NCBI GenBank assembly: GCA_026005175.1
Contig: BPKO01000003.1
Coordinates: 124,001 to 188,000, forward strand
Direction of reading: 5' to 3'
Length of the DNA stretch: 64,000 bases
Source: Candidatus Tectimicrobiota bacterium
GTDB lineage: Bacteria > Tectomicrobia > Entotheonellia > Entotheonellales > Entotheonellaceae
The notes beneath the pieces were generated by a model. It was not told the origin of the DNA and did not search any database. It saw only the letters and a program-made list of their open reading frames with translations. Both the position numbers and the translations under genes were made by a program. Below are positions 9,277 to 18,132 of this stretch, piece by piece (the first letter of the stretch is position 1; every line of letters starts with the position of its first letter).

Positions 9277-10227
9277 ATGTACCGCTACATTCTGCGGCGG
9301 CTGGCGCTGGCCATTCCGGTGATGCTGCTGGTGGCGCTGTTTGCCTTTGGCGTCATTCGCCTCATCCCCGGTGATGCCCTCATGCTCATGCTGGCCGAGA
9401 CGGGCAACATCTCGGAAGAGCGGCTGCAGCAGATCCGGGCCGAGATGGGGCTGGACCGCCCCTTCCTCCCCCAGTTTGTTTCCTGGCTCGGCGGCGTGGT
9501 GCGGGGTGACTTTGGCACCTCGATCTGGACCGGGGAGCCGGCCCTGACGGAAATCGCCAGGGCCCTGCCGCTTACCCTGGAGCTGGGTGCCCTGGCCATC
9601 CTCATCTCCCTCATCGTCGGCTTGCCAGTGGGGATTGTCTCGGCGGCCCGCCGCAACACGCCCCTCGACTATGCCGGGCGCTTTGTGGCCATCGTCGGGC
9701 TCTCGGTGCCCGAATTCGCCTTGGGCATTCTGCTCATCCTCGCCCTGTCGCTGTGGCTAGGCTGGATGCCGCCTCCCACTTATATTCCCCTGTGGGAAGA
9801 CCCGGGAGAGAACCTGAAGCAGCTCATTTTTCCTGCGCTGGTGCTGGGCTTTGCCCTGGCCGCGGCGAGCATGCGCATGACGCGCTCGGCGATGCTGGAG
9901 GTGCTGCGGGAGGACTACATCCGCACCGCCTGGGCCAAAGGGCTGCCCGAACGCGTCGTGGTGCTCAAGCACGCCCTGAAAAACGCCTTCATTCCGGTGA
10001 TCACCATCATCGGCATCCAGCTGCGGCGGCTGCTGGGCAGCACGGTGGTGGTGGAGACGGTCTTTTCCTTGCCCGGGCTGGGACGCCTGACCATTGACGC
10101 CATGCTCAGCCGCGATTTCATCCAGCTGCAGAGCAACCTGCTGGTCATTGCGCTCATGGTGGTGCTGGTCAACCTGGCGGTGGACGTGTCGTACGCCTGG
10201 TTCAATCCGCGGATTCGCTACCACTGA
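9277..10227 (+). CDS. DppB-type ABC permease
   Basis: The 316-residue protein begins with the canonical first helix of the family (MYRYILRRLALAIPVMLLV) and has six helices. The conserved MTRSAMLEVLREDYIRTAWAK block near residues ~205-225 includes the EAA-type coupling loop. The ATG at 9277 follows a GGGAG box; the reading frame extends further upstream but the extension is low-complexity and lies in the hairpin region. It forms the pore with the DppC-type protein encoded 11 bases downstream. Confidence 0.92.
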   Translation: MYRYILRRLALAIPVMLLVALFAFGVIRLIPGDALMLMLAETGNISEERLQQIRAEMGLDRPFLPQFVSWLGGVVRGDFGTSIWTGEPALTEIARALPLTLELGALAILISLIVGLPVGIVSAARRNTPLDYAGRFVAIVGLSVPEFALGILLILALSLWLGWMPPPTYIPLWEDPGENLKQLIFPALVLGFALAAASMRMTRSAMLEVLREDYIRTAWAKGLPERVVVLKHALKNAFIPVITIIGIQLRRLLGSTVVVETVFSLPGLGRLTIDAMLSRDFIQLQSNLLVIALMVVLVNLAVDVSYAWFNPRIRYH

Positions 10228-10238
10228 GGAAAGAGGCC

Positions 10239-11141
10239 GTGCGCGCGCGCAGTGCAACGCTCACCCAGGTGCAAGTGGCAAGTCAGGCCCGGCCGCGCAA
10301 GGGACCGCGCTGGTGGCTGCTGGCGCGCAGGAATCCGGCGGCGGCGGTAAGCGCCCTGGTGGTGATGGGCATCGTGCTGGTGGCCCTGACTGCCCCCTGG
10401 ATTACCCCCTACGATCCTTACCAGCCGCGCGTCGGGCCGCGCCTGCATCCGCCGTCGCTGCACTACCCCATGGGCACCGACTCCCTGGGGCGTGACATGC
10501 TGAGCCGCATCATCCTGGGCAGCCAGGTGGCGCTGCTGGTGAGCACCGTTTCCATTGCGCTGGGGGTCAGCCTGGGCACCCTCATCGGGCTGGTGTCGGG
10601 CTGGACGGAAGGCCTGGTCGATCAGGCACTGCAGCGCCTCATCGACGCCATGATGGCCATTCCCGGGCTGGTGCTGGCCATGGCCCTGGCTTCGGTACTG
10701 GGCACGGGACTGGACAAAGTCATCCTGGCCCTGTCGATTTTCACCATCCCGGTGGCGGCGCGCACCGTGCGCGGCACGGTGCTCTCGGCCAAAACCGAAG
10801 CCTACGTGGAGGCGGCGCGTGCCCTGGGGGCCAGTTCCACACGCCTGCTGTTTACCCACATTCTGCCCAACACCCTGGCGCCGATCATCGTGGTGGTGAG
10901 CATCCAGATCGGGATTACGATTCTGGCCGAAGCGGCACTCAGCTTCGTCGGCCTGGGGGTGCAGCCGCCGACCCCCTCCTGGGGGCAGCTCCTCAGCGGC
11001 GCCGGCCGCACGTACATGGAGCGCGCCCCCTGGCTGGCCATTTTTCCCACCGTGGCCATCAGCGTCACGGTGCTGGCGTTTAACTTCCTCGGCGACGGGC
11101 TGCGCGACATCCTCGACCCGCGCCTGCGCGGCTCGACCTGA
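10239..11141 (+). CDS. DppC-type ABC permease
   Basis: The 300-residue protein starts at GTG with a GAGGAAAGAGG ribosome site. It has the family N-terminal helix preceded by basic residues, the PYDPY..HPMGTDSLGRDMLSRI-type segment (here HYPMGTDSLGRDMLSRII), the EAA loop (VEAARALGAS) and the PPTPSWGQLL motif. It completes the membrane part of the importer. No DppD/DppF ATPase gene follows: the next gene converges from the other strand three bases away, so the ATPase subunits must be encoded elsewhere. Confidence 0.92.
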   Translation: MRARSATLTQVQVASQARPRKGPRWWLLARRNPAAAVSALVVMGIVLVALTAPWITPYDPYQPRVGPRLHPPSLHYPMGTDSLGRDMLSRIILGSQVALLVSTVSIALGVSLGTLIGLVSGWTEGLVDQALQRLIDAMMAIPGLVLAMALASVLGTGLDKVILALSIFTIPVAARTVRGTVLSAKTEAYVEAARALGASSTRLLFTHILPNTLAPIIVVVSIQIGITILAEAALSFVGLGVQPPTPSWGQLLSGAGRTYMERAPWLAIFPTVAISVTVLAFNFLGDGLRDILDPRLRGST

Positions 11142-11144
11142 CCG

Positions 11145-11432
11145 TTACGTCTCTTCTGCCGTGACCGGGTCGATGACTTTTCGTACTTCAGTCACTTTGG
11201 TAGCAGGAAACCCGCTGCGCCGCGCGTGCTCGTGAATGAGGTCCACGTTGTCGGCGATGTAAATGCAAAATGTCTTGTCCCCGGCAACGTACGTGTGCTC
11301 CCACTGGATATTTTTCTTCTCGGCCCGCATCTCGGCCAGCACCGCATTGGACTTCTTGGCCGCCTCGCGCAGCGCCTCGCGCTCGGCCGTGCCGATGGCA
11401 GGAATGTCGCGCTCGATGACGTAGCGGGGCAT
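11145..11432 (-). CDS. DUF4242 small protein
   Basis: A 95-residue protein typical of DUF4242: MPRYVIERDIP at the start, a central QWEHTYVAGDKTFCIYIA strand pair and the HARRSGFPATKVTEVR..IDP end. The family forms small ferredoxin-like folds; one Streptomyces member has been described as nickel-binding, which is weak guidance here. The start at 11432 has GGAAGGAG upstream. It abuts the DppC gene tail to tail with three bases between them, and lies downstream of the cytochrome gene on the same strand. Confidence 0.8.
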   Translation of the reverse strand: MPRYVIERDIPAIGTAEREALREAAKKSNAVLAEMRAEKKNIQWEHTYVAGDKTFCIYIADNVDLIHEHARRSGFPATKVTEVRKVIDPVTAEET

Positions 11433-11603
11433 CTCCGGCTCCTTCCCGCAGAGGTGTGATCTGTACTGACGAGAGTCAAAGCGTAACCCCTTTTCTCCTT
11501 CTCGGCAAGCCCCGCCGCGCGTGGCTGTCGGGAAAAGGCCAGGGGCAGCCCTGTGAGAGAAGGGGGCCAGGGTAGCTGGCAAGCGGCGAGGGACGGGGGT
11601 GGC

Positions 11604-12272
11604 CTACCGGGCGGTGTGGGGTCTGGGCAGGCCCGCGCCTGCCGGGAGAGAGGCAAGATACTCGGCCAGGGCCTCGATCTCCTCGTTGGACAGCGGCTGC
11701 GCCACGATGGTCATCGTCCCGTCGAGATCGGTTCGCTGTTGGGTCTTATAGGCACGGAGTTGCGTAACCAGGTACGCGTAATGCTGCCCTGCCAGGCGGG
11801 GAATATGCTTTTGTCCTACCAGCCCGGGGGCGTGGCAAGAGTCGCAGTAGTGCGCCTTGACCAAGCGCCGCCCAACCTCAGCCTTGGCCGGATCGCGTGG
11901 CGGGGGTGGGACGGCGGGGGTCTGCACGGCATAATAGGCGGCCAGATCCTGCATGTCTTGCCGGCTCAGGGAAGCCACCACGGGCGCCATCTGGGCACTG
12001 ACGCGTTGCTGCTGCTGAAAGAGAAGGAGCTGGTAGTAGGTGTAGAGCGGGGGCTGGCCGGCTAGCGACGGGACTTCGGGAGTCGTCGAGTTGCCGTCTG
12101 CGCCGTGGCACGGGGCGCACACCTCAGCTTTGCGGCGTCCGGCCTCGACGTCCCCAAACCCGCCTGCCAGAAGAGGAAACCCTACGACCAGGAGCCCCAG
12201 GCCGCCGACGATCCATTTTATCCCATACCAGGGCCCTGCCCCTGGCTGTCTCTCGTCTCTGCCGCCAGCCAC
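11604..12272 (-). CDS. membrane-anchored diheme cytochrome c (c4/c553 type)
   Basis: The protein of about 222 residues has one N-terminal hydrophobic helix (GIKWIVGGLGLLVVGFPLLAGG) and two c-type heme sites, CAPCH and CDSCH, each followed by a cytochrome c class I domain with a distal methionine region. It lies directly downstream of the sugar dehydrogenase on the same strand and is the obvious electron acceptor for it. The start is uncertain. The GTG at 12272 has GGGGGAGG just before it and does not overlap the dehydrogenase, while an ATG at 12347 would overlap that gene by 44 bases. Confidence 0.85.
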   Translation of the reverse strand: MAGGRDERQPGAGPWYGIKWIVGGLGLLVVGFPLLAGGFGDVEAGRRKAEVCAPCHGADGNSTTPEVPSLAGQPPLYTYYQLLLFQQQQRVSAQMAPVVASLSRQDMQDLAAYYAVQTPAVPPPPRDPAKAEVGRRLVKAHYCDSCHAPGLVGQKHIPRLAGQHYAYLVTQLRAYKTQQRTDLDGTMTIVAQPLSNEEIEALAEYLASLPAGAGLPRPHTAR

Positions 12273-12303
12273 CGCCCTCCCCCGGACAACGGCCGCGCAA
12301 CGC

Positions 12304-13533
12304 TCAGGGGGCGTACGTGATGCGATAGATGGCGCCGTTGTAGTCATCCGAGACCAGCAGCGCGCCGTCCGGCATCACGTAGACGTAGGCAGGCCGTCCC
12401 CAGAACTCTTCCCCTTGCAGCCACCCTTCAGCAAACACCTCGTACCGGGGTGGCTCACCGAGCTTGAGCTCGACTTGCATCACCCGGTAGCCGATTTTCT
12501 GGGTGCGGTTCCAGGAGCCCCGCTGGGCGATAAAAATGCGGTGGCGGTACTCAGGCGGGAACATCCTGCCGGTGTAAAACTTCATGCCATTGGGGGCCAC
12601 ATGCGGCCCGAGCTTGAGCAGCGGCGGGGCAAACTCGGTACACGAACGGCCGCGGCCAAACTCGGGATCCAGCACATCGCCCTGATGGCAGTAGGGATAG
12701 CCAAAGTGGAAGCCCGGGCGCGGCGCGTGGTGCAGGGTGTCGTTGGGCACGTCGTCGCCCAGCCAGTCACGCCCGTGATTGGTAAAGTAGAGCTCCCCCG
12801 TTTCCGGGTGAAAGTCGAATCCCACGCTGTTGCGCACGCCCCGCGCCACATACTCGAAGCCACTGCCATCGGGGTTGATGCGGGCAATGACCGCATGGGT
12901 GTCTGGCGGCAGGCAGATGTTACACGGGGCGCCGATGTTGAAGTAGAGCTTGCCGTCTGGGCCAAAAGCAAGGTACTTCCAGCCGTGGGGCCGGTCTTTG
13001 GGAAGCAAGTCATAAACCACTACCGGCTCAGGGGGATTGTCGAGCCGCTCCTCAATGCCTTCGTACTTAAGGATGCGCGAGATTTCGGCGACGTACAGGG
13101 TTCCGTCCTTGAAGGCCACGCCGTTGGGCTGTTGCAAGCCCGAGGCGATGATTTTGACCTCGCGCCTGTCGCCCCGATCAACCACCGCGTAGACGTTGCC
13201 AGCGCCGCGGCTGCCCACAAACAGGGTGCCTCTGCTGCCCAGGGTCATGGAGCGGGCATTGGGGATCATGTCCGCCCAGACTTCGATCTTAAAGCCGGGC
13301 GGCAGCTTGATTTTGTCTATTGGAAGATCCTTGGCCGGCGTCGGCGCCGGCGGCTGGGGGTGCGGAGCCAGCGGTGAGGTGGCCAGCTCGGGCGGGCGAC
13401 CTTGCGCCCAGGGCGGCTGCTGCGCCTGCAGCGGCGCCATGGCCCCCAGGACCAGCAACAGCGCGGGGAGCAAGGCCACCACGGTGAGGCGGCGTCCCGC
13501 GCAATGAAGCGACATCCCGTGTTTCTGTCCCAT
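12304..13533 (-). CDS. exported PQQ-dependent sugar dehydrogenase family protein (sorbosone dehydrogenase type)
   Basis: A 409-residue protein with a Sec signal (hydrophobic core VVALLPALLLVLGAMAPLQA, cleavage after AQA). A six-bladed GSDH beta-propeller follows, recognisable by TNHGRDWLGDDVPND, GFHFGYPYCHQG and the C-terminal EFWGRPAYVYVMPDGALLVSDD. Members oxidise sugars or aldehydes in the periplasm, some with bound PQQ; no pqq biosynthesis gene is present here. The start has GAGGAGGGA upstream. The gene directly precedes a diheme cytochrome c, forming a two-gene periplasmic electron-transfer unit. Confidence 0.88.
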   Translation of the reverse strand: MGQKHGMSLHCAGRRLTVVALLPALLLVLGAMAPLQAQQPPWAQGRPPELATSPLAPHPQPPAPTPAKDLPIDKIKLPPGFKIEVWADMIPNARSMTLGSRGTLFVGSRGAGNVYAVVDRGDRREVKIIASGLQQPNGVAFKDGTLYVAEISRILKYEGIEERLDNPPEPVVVYDLLPKDRPHGWKYLAFGPDGKLYFNIGAPCNICLPPDTHAVIARINPDGSGFEYVARGVRNSVGFDFHPETGELYFTNHGRDWLGDDVPNDTLHHAPRPGFHFGYPYCHQGDVLDPEFGRGRSCTEFAPPLLKLGPHVAPNGMKFYTGRMFPPEYRHRIFIAQRGSWNRTQKIGYRVMQVELKLGEPPRYEVFAEGWLQGEEFWGRPAYVYVMPDGALLVSDDYNGAIYRITYAP

Positions 13534-13771
13534 GGCATTCCCTCCTCGTGCGCGGTCTTTCGGGGCCCTCCACGGAGAAACCGGTGACCAGGCCAGCTTA
13601 TCCTAGAAAAGGGTCGCCTCGTTGTCAATCGTGACCCGTGTGCCCGCATCCCCCCTGCCGACGAGGGAAAAGACGGGGGTAAGCGCTTGACACCGCCCCT
13701 TGGCTTGTGCCACAACAAGTTTGCCGGCACGAGGGTGGCCGAGCCGCGCGGCCAGTGCGCAGGAGCAAAAG

Positions 13772-15023
13772 ATGGACGACAAGGCGCCGCGGTTTTTCTA
13801 TGGCTGGGTGGTGGTGGCGGCCAGCACGGCCATCGTCGCCGTAGGGCTAGGGCTGCTGTTTTCCCTTGGCGTCTTCATGGAGCCCCTGGAGCAGGCTTTT
13901 GGCTGGCGCCGCGAGCAGATCGGCCGCGCCAGCCTGTTTGGCTGGCTGGCCTTTGGCCTGGGCTCGTTTCTCTTTGGTGCCTTATCGGATCGCCTTGGCA
14001 CCCGCACGGTGGCGAGCCTGGGCGGGCTGCTGCTGGGCTTTGGCATGCTGGCTCTCAGCCACTTGCAGCAGCTGTGGCAGCTCTACCTTTTCTACGGCTT
14101 GCTGGTGGGGGGCAGTGCCGGGGGCCTTCATGGTGCCGCTCACCTCGACGGTGACGCGCTGGTTTACTGCTCGGCGTGGGCTCGTGGTGGCGCTGGCCAA
14201 TTGCGGGATCGGGCTGGGAGGCATGGTCTTTGCCCCCCTCACCCGCTACCTGATCATGGACCTGGGATGGCGGACTGCGTTCTTGCTGTACGCCGTTTTG
14301 GCTTGGAGCCTGGTGCTGTCCCTGGCCCTTCTCATCCGCAACCGCCCTCAAGACCTTGGCCTTTCTCCCCTGGGCGACGCCGCCGCTGCGCCTGTCTCGC
14401 CGCCGGGGTACCCCTTTCGCGCCGTCATAACAACCTCGGCCTTCTGGCGCCTGGCGGGGATCCACTTCTTGTGCTGCGCGGCCCACTCCGGTCCCATTTT
14501 CCACATGGTATCGGCCGCCATCGACCACGGCATCGACAAGCTGGCCGCCGCCACGGTGTTTGGCCTGGCCAGCCTGGCCAGCATTCCCGGACGTATCGGC
14601 ACCGGCCTGTTGGCCGACCGCTTCGGCAGCCGGCGCGTGCTTGTTCTGTGGCTGGCCATGCAGGCCAGTGCCATCCTGCTCTACCGGCGCAGCGGCAGCC
14701 TGGCCAGCTTTGTCCTCCTGGCGCTCTATTTTGGCGTCGCTTATGGCGGGGTGATGCCGCTGTATGCCGTGGTGACCCGGGAGTTTTTTGGCGCCCGCGC
14801 CATGGGGTCGAGCTACGGCGCCATTTTCCTGCTTTCGTGCTTTGGCATGGGCTTTGGCGGCTGGGTGGGGGGACGCCTCTTCGACGTGACCGGCACCTAC
14901 TCGGCCATGTACCTGCTCAGCTTTGGCCTCGCCACGGCCGGGGCCTTGCTTGCCGTTGCTTTGCGGCCGCCGGCGGCCGGCCGCCGCCGCGCGGCCCAGT
15001 GGCAGCCGGCCACCACGACGTGA
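13772..15023 (+). CDS. major facilitator superfamily transporter, frameshifted
   Basis: The reconstructed protein is 416 residues with twelve helices, of the oxalate/formate-antiporter or monocarboxylate-like MFS branch (FYGWVVVAAS at the N-terminus, FGALSDRLGTRTV and LLADRFGSRRVLV as the two A-motif loops). The frame breaks in a run of five G at 14120-14124 after ..LVGGSAG; with four G it continues as AFMVPLTSTVTRW to the stop at 15023. The start is preceded by AGGAG. A TTGACA lies at 13687 but without a convincing -10. It converges with the MaoC gene two bases downstream. Its neighbour lutABC suggests a lactate- or other carboxylate carrier, which is inference. Confidence 0.82.
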
Positions 15024-15025
15024 GA

Positions 15026-15461
15026 TTACGGCTGGCGTTTGGGCAAAGCAATCTCAGCCGTGCCCTGCACGAAGCGGTCCCCCTCTTCGTTGGTGAGCAT
15101 GACGTCGCAGAAGACCAGGCACTCGCCGTCGCGCTCCACTTTTTCGGTGACCACGCCGGTGCACAGCAGCGGCACGTTGTGCGGCACCGTGGCGCGGAAG
15201 TTGGCCGACAAGGCCTTGAGGGTGCCGCGGGGGAAGAAGTCGGTAAGCATACGGGGCCAGGAAACCCAGGCTCATGTTGCCCGGCACGATGGCGCCAGGC
15301 AGGCCTTCACTGCGGGCATAGGCGTCGTCGGTAAAGCGCCGGTTCTGCATCCGCGCCACGGTGACAAAGCGCACCACGTCTTCAGTGGTGGGGCAGACTT
15401 CGAGCTCAGCAATCTCGTCGCCGACTTCGATGTCCTCGAAAAACTCGACCCGTTCCTGCAC
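15026..15461 (-). CDS. MaoC-like acyl dehydratase, C-half type, frameshifted
   Basis: The reconstructed product is 144 residues with a hot-dog fold of the MaoC type: an N-terminal EDIEVGDEI, then FTDDAYARSEGLPGAIVPGNMS around the usual active-site loop, then LSANFRATVPHNVPLLCTGVV. Canonical hydratases have a His-Gly in the loop where this one has Pro-Gly, so catalysis may rest on the partner subunit. An extra base in the four-G run at 15253-15256 (minus-strand C run) breaks the frame after GFLA; removing it gives GFLARMLTDFFPRG. It follows the other MaoC gene by 13 bases and probably forms a heterodimeric hydratase with it. Confidence 0.78.
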
Positions 15462-15474
15462 CTTCCCTCCTCCA

Positions 15475-15916
15475 CTAGTCGCGCCGGATCAGGCTCTGGC
15501 GAATGACAGCCACTTTTTCTCCGCGCTGATTGGTCAGCTCGCTCTCGCGAACGACGAAAATCATGTTGCCACTGCGGCCGGTCTTTTCGTACACCTCGGC
15601 GATGCGGTCGACGCCGGTGATGGTATCCCCGGGACGGATCGGGGCGTAGAAGCGACACTCCTTGCCGCCGTCAAAGCCGCGCTTGCCATAGCTGAGCTTA
15701 AGATCGGGCAGCATGGCCCCGGCCGCGAAAGACGACACAGAACGCCGGCGGAGCGATGATTCCTCCGTAGGGGGTGGTTTTGGCGTACGCTTCGTCCGTG
15801 TAGAGGGGATTGGTCTCCCCCACGGCGCGGGCAAACTCCAGGATCTCTTCCTTGGTGACGTGGTAGGTGTAGCGATCGAACTCTTTGCCAATCCAGCTCG
15901 CATCGTATTCCAGCAT
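15475..15916 (-). CDS. MaoC N-terminal/FAS1-like dehydratase domain protein, frameshifted
   Basis: The reconstructed product is 146 residues of the FAS1-like dehydratase type, with FARAVGETNPLYTDEAYA and the YGGIIAPPAF loop, later FYAPIRPGDTITG. The paired gene downstream supplies the other half, as in two-subunit acyl-CoA hydratases; the substrate is unknown. The frame breaks at a run of three A (15728-15730): taking one out links ..PPAFCVVF to AAGAMLPDLKLSYG. It lies 16 bases after lutC on the same strand and is probably in the same transcript. Confidence 0.78.
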
Positions 15917-15932
15917 CTTCGCTCTCTCCTTG

Positions 15933-16698
15933 TCAGCTCCCGTTGCTCGTCGCCGGCGTGTCGAGCAGCACCACGTGCACCTCGCCGGGGGCCGTGCACC
16001 CCGATGGTCAAGGTGAGCTCGATGTCGCCGCTGCGGCTGGGACCGGTGATAAACGAGACGCAGCTGGTGAGAGCCTGCTGCACCTCGGGCTCCCTGGCAC
16101 GCAGCAAAAGCAAGCAATCGGCCAGGGTGGGCACCACTTGCGCGGCCTCCACCACGGCAACGTGCACCGGCGGCAGCAAGGAGACGCCCCGCAGCTGTCC
16201 TGGCCGTGCCGTCAGGGCCAGGGTTCCCGTCTCGGCAATGGCGTAATCGACGCCAGAAAGGCCCAGATCGGCCTCGGCCAGCCACTGCCGCCACACCTGA
16301 CGCTGCGCGGCCAGCGTGGCTTCATCTGCCTCTGAAACCAGAGGGGCCACGCGGACGTCAATGCCACAGTGGGCCAGCGCCGCGTCGACTTCGAGGGTCT
16401 CAAGGAGCGCCGCCGGCCAGCGCACCACCCGCTTGGCGCCCTTGTCCTGGGCAAGGCGGGTGATGTATGCCGTGGCTTCTGCCGGTGAGGCCACCCGCAC
16501 CGCCTTGCCACCGGCCGCTTGCACTTCGTGTTGCAGGCGTGCCAGAAGGGTATCGCGCTGTCCTGCCAGCTGCTGCTGCAGCGCCGCCGCAGCGGCGTGC
16601 AGCTCGGAGGGCGCGGCCCGGGGGACGCCCGGCGCTGCCCCGTGGTCGCGGTGTAAGGCCTGGCGCACGCGTGCCAGAAAGGCGCTCTGTTCAGCCAT
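15933..16698 (-). CDS. lutC: LutC, LUD-domain subunit of L-lactate dehydrogenase complex, frameshifted
   Basis: The reconstructed product is 254 residues with the LUD/YkgG fold: the ..GLSGVDYAIAETGTLAL.. motif and SFITGPSRSGDIELTLTIGVHGP near the C-terminus. The last motif is interrupted: five G at 15987-15991 should be four, after which the frame gives EVHVVLLDTPATSNGS and a stop. LutABC oxidises L-lactate to pyruvate at the cytoplasmic membrane. The start ATG overlaps the lutB stop by eight bases, indicating translational coupling. Confidence 0.85.
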
Positions 16699-18130
16699 GA
16701 CGCGTCTCGCCTCCAGAAGCCCCTTCGTGCCGCAGCGTCTCTTGCCAGCGCTGGCGGAAGGGACGGGTCGCCACGGCGCGAAAATCGCGAAACTGCGTCC
16801 AGCCGGCAAACGGCGGCGGCAAGCGGCGCAGCCAGCCCTGGCGGGCAAAGGGGGTTTGCAGCCAGGCCGCAGCGCGCAGGGCCCAGCCGTAAAGCGTGGG
16901 GTGCTGCATGAGCCAGGCCCAAAGGGCAAACAGCAGCCGCTCGACCGGCGAGACGCGGCGCGTCTGCACCAAGTCGTGCCGCAGGTGCAAGAGCAGGCGA
17001 GGCAAGTCGATCTTCACCGGACACGCCTCGCGGCAAGCGCCACACAGGGTACTCGCCCGCGGCAGGTGGGCTGCTCTGTCCAGGCCCACCAGCATCGGGG
17101 TGAGCACGGCACCGATAGGGCCAGGATAAACCCAGCCGTAGGCGTGTCCCCCGACATTTTGGTAAATGGGGCAGACGTTGAGGCAGGCGCCGCAGCGCAG
17201 GCAGTAGAGGGCTTCGCGCGTCTCCTCGTGCAGCAGGCGGGTGCGGCCGTTGTCGAGGATCACCACGTGCAGGGCTTCCGGCCCGTCCAAGTCCGTGGCC
17301 CGCCGCGGACCGGTAATCAGGGTGACGTAGCTCGAGATCTTCTGGCCCGTGGCGCTGTTGGTAAGCACCTTGAGCATCACCGGCAAGTCGGCCAGGCGGG
17401 GGATGATTTTTTCCATGCCCATCACCGCCACGTGGAGGCGCGGCAGGGTAGACGACAAGCGCCCGTTGCCCTCGTTGGTGACCAGCACGATCGAGCCGGT
17501 CTCGGCAATAGCAAAATTCACCCCGGTGATGCCCATGTCGGCTTGGAGGAAGTGCTGGCGCAGGGTGCGGCGGGCAATCTGGGTCATCTCCGGGATGTGC
17601 TCGGTATAGGGCACGCCGAGTTTGTCGTGGAAAAGCGCCGCAATCTGCTGCCGGGTCTTGTGGATGGCGGGCGCAATGATGTGCGACGGCGTCTCGCCGG
17701 CCAGCTGGATGATGTACTCGCCCAGGTCGGTCTCCAGCACCTCGTAGCCCTGCTGCTCCAGAAAGGCGTTGAGGTCGATCTCCTCGGTGGCCATCGACTT
17801 GCCCTTGACCACGCGCTTGACGCCGTACTGGGCCGCCAGGGAAGCAATGATCTGCCGCGCCTCGGCCGCATCGTCAGCCCAGTGTACCTGGCCGCCGAGC
17901 TGCTGCAGGCGGGCGGCAAACTGCTCCAGGTAGACGTCGAGGTGGGCAATCGCTTCGGCCTTGATTTCCCGCGCCCGGGTGCGGAGTTCCTCGGCATTGC
18001 CCAGCGCGGCCATGGCCTCAAGGCGGCGCGGCACGAAGTTGTTGACCAGGCGGGTAAGCGCCTGCTGCAGGGTGGCGTCCTGCAAGGCGCGCTCGGCATT
18101 GGTCACAAAGGCTTCGGTAGCCAGGCGCAT
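16691..18130 (-). CDS. lutB: LutB, iron-sulfur subunit of L-lactate dehydrogenase complex
   Basis: The 479-residue protein has an N-terminal LUD domain (ITGVNFAIAETGSIVLVTNEGNG, then YVTLITGPRRATDLDGPE) and two 4Fe-4S clusters in the C-terminal third, CLRCGACLNVCPIYQ and CGACREACPVKIDLP. It transfers electrons within the LutABC complex. The ATG at 18130 starts two bases before lutA ends its frame and has AAGGA upstream; the longer frame overlaps lutA and is not used. Confidence 0.92.
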   Translation of the reverse strand: MRLATEAFVTNAERALQDATLQQALTRLVNNFVPRRLEAMAALGNAEELRTRAREIKAEAIAHLDVYLEQFAARLQQLGGQVHWADDAAEARQIIASLAAQYGVKRVVKGKSMATEEIDLNAFLEQQGYEVLETDLGEYIIQLAGETPSHIIAPAIHKTRQQIAALFHDKLGVPYTEHIPEMTQIARRTLRQHFLQADMGITGVNFAIAETGSIVLVTNEGNGRLSSTLPRLHVAVMGMEKIIPRLADLPVMLKVLTNSATGQKISSYVTLITGPRRATDLDGPEALHVVILDNGRTRLLHEETREALYCLRCGACLNVCPIYQNVGGHAYGWVYPGPIGAVLTPMLVGLDRAAHLPRASTLCGACREACPVKIDLPRLLLHLRHDLVQTRRVSPVERLLFALWAWLMQHPTLYGWALRAAAWLQTPFARQGWLRRLPPPFAGWTQFRDFRAVATRPFRQRWQETLRHEGASGGETRHG

Positions 18131-18132
18131 GG

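Noticed and set aside
13687-13715. Promoter for the MFS gene
   Set aside because: TTGACA is present at 13687 but the -10 position reads CCACAA, too poor to list.
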